From NCBI GenBank assembly GCA_913043075.1, contig CAJWLI010000060.1:1-8142 (forward strand): a stretch of DNA of 8,142 nt, in the 5' to 3' direction. Made by a program: the position numbers and the translations under genes. Below are positions 6,514 through 8,142 of this stretch, piece by piece; position 1 is the first letter of the stretch; the number at the start of each line of letters is the position of its first letter. The stretch comes from an uncultured Gammaproteobacteria bacterium. Its GTDB lineage: Bacteria; Pseudomonadota; Gammaproteobacteria; Pseudomonadales; Azotimanducaceae. The notes below the pieces were generated by a model, which was given only the letters and a program-made list of their open reading frames with translations, was not told the DNA's origin and searched no databases.

Positions 6514-6520
6514 TTACATC
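6389..6520. repeat. Nested inverted repeats between convergent genes
   Basis: Four non-crossing pairings lie within one another: an 11-base perfect pair GATGTAACTTA (6389-6399) with TAAGTTACATC (6510-6520); GTGACCG (6434-6440) with 6496-6505, bulging two bases; ACCTGC (6445-6450) with GCAGGT (6476-6481); and TGTAAT (6451-6456) with ATTACA (6463-6468), loop of six. The outer right arm includes the VOC stop codon. It may act as a two-way transcript end, a structured RNA, or the scar of a small inverted duplication. Confidence 0.42.
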
Positions 6521-6885
6521 TTTAATTCATAGAAACAAAGTTTATTTCCATCGGCATCGCGGACGTAAGCTCCATAAAAAATTGGATTGCGAGCTCCTGG
6601 AGCACCCTCGTCGCTGGCTCCCAATTCAATGGCCTTAGCATACACTCTGTCAACGTCGGCAGGGCCACCCGCCGGGATAGCAAGCATCGTCCCGTTGCCG
6701 GATTCAGCGGGTTTTTCGTCATACGGAACGCACACAGCGATCATTGATGCATTAGTACTGGTACCAAAAAATTGGATCCTATCATCACCAAATAATTGCT
6801 TGGCACCAAGTTCACTCAGAAGAGCTCCATAAAACTCGCAAGCTTTTTCAATGTTACTTACTCCAATTGTGGTGTATCCAAGCAT
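6514..6885 (-). CDS. VOC-family (glyoxalase/dioxygenase-fold) protein
   Basis: A 123-residue single-domain vicinal oxygen chelate protein with two beta-alpha-beta3 modules (about 2-60 and 64-121). Typical family features are YTTIGVSNIEKACEFYGALL at the N-terminus and the ending YVRDADGNKLCFYEL. The usual first-module metal ligand, a His near residue 5, is replaced by Thr (Y4-T5-T6), and no clear His stands at the second module's first strand either; only E119/E120-region acid remains. Metal-dependent glyoxalase I activity is therefore doubtful, and a binding or uncharacterised role is more likely. AAGGAG (6893-6898) lies seven bases before the ATG at 6885, so the start is firm. It converges on the MORN gene and stands alone on its strand. 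Confidence 0.88.
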   Translation of the reverse strand: MLGYTTIGVSNIEKACEFYGALLSELGAKQLFGDDRIQFFGTSTNASMIAVCVPYDEKPAESGNGTMLAIPAGGPADVDRVYAKAIELGASDEGAPGARNPIFYGAYVRDADGNKLCFYELKM

Positions 6886-7170
6886 GTGCTTTCTCCTTTT
6901 TGCAAATACTGTTCGCCCGATGATAAAAAGTTATTCTAAACCCAAATGTCTGCGACAGTCGAATAATACGATTTACGCAATGATTCTTTAGAAGATTGGT
7001 AACTTTATTATCCTGAACAATCCACAAAAAAATTAATAGCAAAGATTCTATATTCGAAGGGAGGGAACTTTCTAAAGCGCCGCTATAAGCCTTGTTGATC
7101 AGCTTTAATGACAGCCACTATAACAGCAATCGCTCGCCCTAATTCTCAGAGGGTCGCTAAAGAATGACCT

Positions 7171-7202
7171 GTTATCAATAAGAGAATCGGCGTTATCGAT
7201 AA
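7171..7202. repeat. Direct repeat, 21-base period
   Basis: GTTATCAATAA (7171-7181) and GTTATCGATAA (7192-7202) match at 10 of 11 positions and are offset by 21 bases, about two helical turns. The second copy contains the perfect palindrome TTATCGATAA (7193-7202). This resembles a paired regulator site; it is about 250 bases upstream of the second SDR. Confidence 0.35.
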
Positions 7203-7330
7203 AGTGTTAAGAAGAGACAATTAAGTAGCCGACTTTTTGACTGCAGGCATAGTGTTTGAGGACGCTATTCGGATGGCGACAGCAATCGTTCTACAAAATC
7301 AGAAATTTACGAGCCTGAATAGTTATTTTG

Positions 7331-7376
7331 CTTAGCTAGAACCGAGACCTGTTTGTCTAAAAGCGTTAAAGCTAAG
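7331..7376 (+). other. Nested stem-loop upstream of the second SDR
   Basis: CTTAGCT (7331-7337) pairs with AGCTAAG (7370-7376); inside, AGAC (7345-7348) pairs with GTCT (7355-7358). It may be part of a leader or a control site. No U-run follows. Stems are short, so significance is uncertain. Confidence 0.25.
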
Positions 7377-7422
7377 TTGAAGCATGACAAAAAGTTTTAG
7401 AAAATAACTGAAATCATTAAAA

Positions 7423-7437
7423 GTGCTTTAAGAGCAC
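7423..7437 (+). other. Small hairpin before the second SDR's ribosome-binding site
   Basis: GTGCT (7423-7427) and AGCAC (7433-7437) with a five-base loop, ending five bases before the AGGAAG Shine-Dalgarno (7443-7448). It could be an operator half-site pair or leader hairpin. Confidence 0.25.
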
Positions 7438-7454
7438 CATCTAGGAAGATCAAT

Positions 7455-8142
7455 ATGTCGAAGGAAAAGGGTTCTATTTTTATTACGGGTGCCGGGAGTG
7501 GAATGGGTCGGCTTGCAGCAAGAAATTACGCTGAAGATGGCTATCAAGTCGCGGCGGTCGATATAAACGAGCGTGGTTTATTAGAGACAGCAGAGAATCA
7601 TCAGAACATCCGAACATTCAACGTCGACGTCACAAACTTTGATGCGGTCTGCTCAGCCGTTGATGAGGCGGAAAAGAAATTAGGGCCAATAAAGCGGGCT
7701 CTAAATGCTGCAGCTATAATGCCCCTTGGTAAGGTTTTAGATCAGGATATTGAGATTTTTCACAAGGTGATAGACATAAACTACAACGGCGTTGTTAATG
7801 TCAGCAAAGCTGTCTTACCAAAGCTCCTAGAGAGAAACGAGGGAGAATTGATTAACTTCGCCTCGGTAGCCGGTTGGATCCCGATACTCTATATGTCAGC
7901 GTATAATGCGAGTAAATTTGCCGTGGTTGCGTTTACTGAAGTGCTGCATCACGAGCATCAAGATAGCAACGTTAGAATCCTATGTGTCTGTCCCCCACCG
8001 GTTAAAACTCCGCTTTTAGACCAAGCTCGAGAGACGGTCTGGCCTCGGGTTTTTGACCAAGCTGAACATATCGAACCAGAAGACGTTTTCACCGCTATTG
8101 ATAAAACCCTAAAAGGAGGCGGCCTTTTTGTTTTTCCAGGCA
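7455..8142 (+). CDS. Short-chain dehydrogenase/reductase, 3' end outside the window
   Basis: The first 229 residues of a classical SDR; the frame is open to the window edge. Seen: TGAGSGMG at 11-18 (cofactor), D36 at the end of the second strand (suggesting NAD), NAAA at 84-87, and catalytic S137, Y150 and K154 (YNASK). Where SDRs usually have the PG motif, this has CVCPPPVKTPLL, as seen in some catabolic and uncharacterised SDRs. Family length of roughly 250-280 means only the C-terminus is missing. AGGAAG (7443-7448) is six bases before the ATG at 7455. It is clearly different in sequence from the SDR at 58-822, so it is not a recent duplicate. Substrate is unknown, and what follows it is outside the window. 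Confidence 0.92.
   Translation, partial: MSKEKGSIFITGAGSGMGRLAARNYAEDGYQVAAVDINERGLLETAENHQNIRTFNVDVTNFDAVCSAVDEAEKKLGPIKRALNAAAIMPLGKVLDQDIEIFHKVIDINYNGVVNVSKAVLPKLLERNEGELINFASVAGWIPILYMSAYNASKFAVVAFTEVLHHEHQDSNVRILCVCPPPVKTPLLDQARETVWPRVFDQAEHIEPEDVFTAIDKTLKGGGLFVFPG

Larger units (their letters stand above)
6886..7454. other. 569-base intergenic region without a supported gene
   Basis: This divergent gap between the VOC gene (minus) and the second SDR (plus) should hold both promoters, but no -35/-10 pair is convincing. It is A/T-rich with stops in all frames. A short plus frame at 7108-7167 (19 codons) and scattered pieces to 7335 in the same frame are interrupted by three stops in about 76 codons, as expected by chance. 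Structural items seen: a direct repeat at 7171-7202, a nested stem-loop at 7331-7376 and a small hairpin at 7423-7437. A purine-rich, Shine-Dalgarno-like run at 7057-7068 has no following gene. Confidence 0.55.

Noticed and set aside
6854..7042. Minus-strand open frame overlapping the VOC start, 62 codons, open further upstream to about 7120.
   Set aside because: It has no good start signal or family resemblance, overlaps the VOC gene's own ribosome-binding site, and is A/T-driven in composition.
7108..7335. Plus-frame pieces starting with a 19-codon ATG frame at 7108 and continuing in the same frame to 7335.
   Set aside because: Three stops in about 76 codons is the expected density; there is no fitting ribosome-binding site and no recognisable protein.
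6269..7341. The 11-mer CTTAGCTAGAA occurs at 6269-6279 and 7331-7341.
   Set aside because: Several 11-base matches are expected by chance among all position pairs in a window of this size, and the flanks differ, so it is not evidence of a mobile element.
58..8142. The two SDR genes as a duplicated pair flanking an inserted module.
   Set aside because: They differ throughout apart from the general SDR motifs, lie on opposite strands, and no flanking direct or inverted DNA repeats are seen.

Overview
The window looks like an accessory metabolic region of a proteobacterium, most likely a marine gammaproteobacterium. That placement is an inference from gene families, moderate base composition, compact gene spacing and Shine-Dalgarno-type starts that include GTG and TTG; no RNA gene or other taxonomic marker is present. 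Eight protein genes are supported, one of them cut by the right edge. I see no insertion sequence, tRNA, rRNA, CRISPR array or origin.

Layout. Positions 58-4348 hold four genes, all on the minus strand, read in the order MFS transporter (monocarboxylate/oxalate-formate-like), class III omega-aminotransferase, glutathione S-transferase-like protein, short-chain dehydrogenase. The transporter and aminotransferase are only 18 bases apart and are surely co-transcribed. The GST-like gene has its own plausible promoter, so the lower half may also be expressed separately. The run ends in a long stem-loop at 8-41. On the other side of a short divergent control region (4349-4456) lies a plus-strand pair: a zinc-dependent alcohol dehydrogenase and, 43 bases later, a MORN-repeat protein. 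A convergent minus-strand VOC (glyoxalase-fold) gene follows at 6514-6885, then a 569-base gene-poor stretch, then the 5' part of a second short-chain dehydrogenase running off the right edge.

How the genes could work together. A transporter for a small organic acid or amino acid, a PLP transaminase of the omega-amino acid:pyruvate type (yielding an aldehyde or keto acid), an alcohol/aldehyde-interconverting zinc dehydrogenase, and SDR and GST-like enzymes fit a catabolic module for an amine, omega-amino acid or aryl compound. The substrate cannot be read from the sequence.

The most striking non-coding signal is a 34-base dyad (14 of 17 positions paired, 4425-4458) lying between a predicted promoter and the dehydrogenase gene and running into its start codon, where no ribosome-binding site is visible. 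This looks like an operator, an RNA hairpin that controls translation, or both. The MORN protein is the odd member: its repeats show a second-order 69-residue tandem duplication, and its place in a catabolic operon is unexplained.
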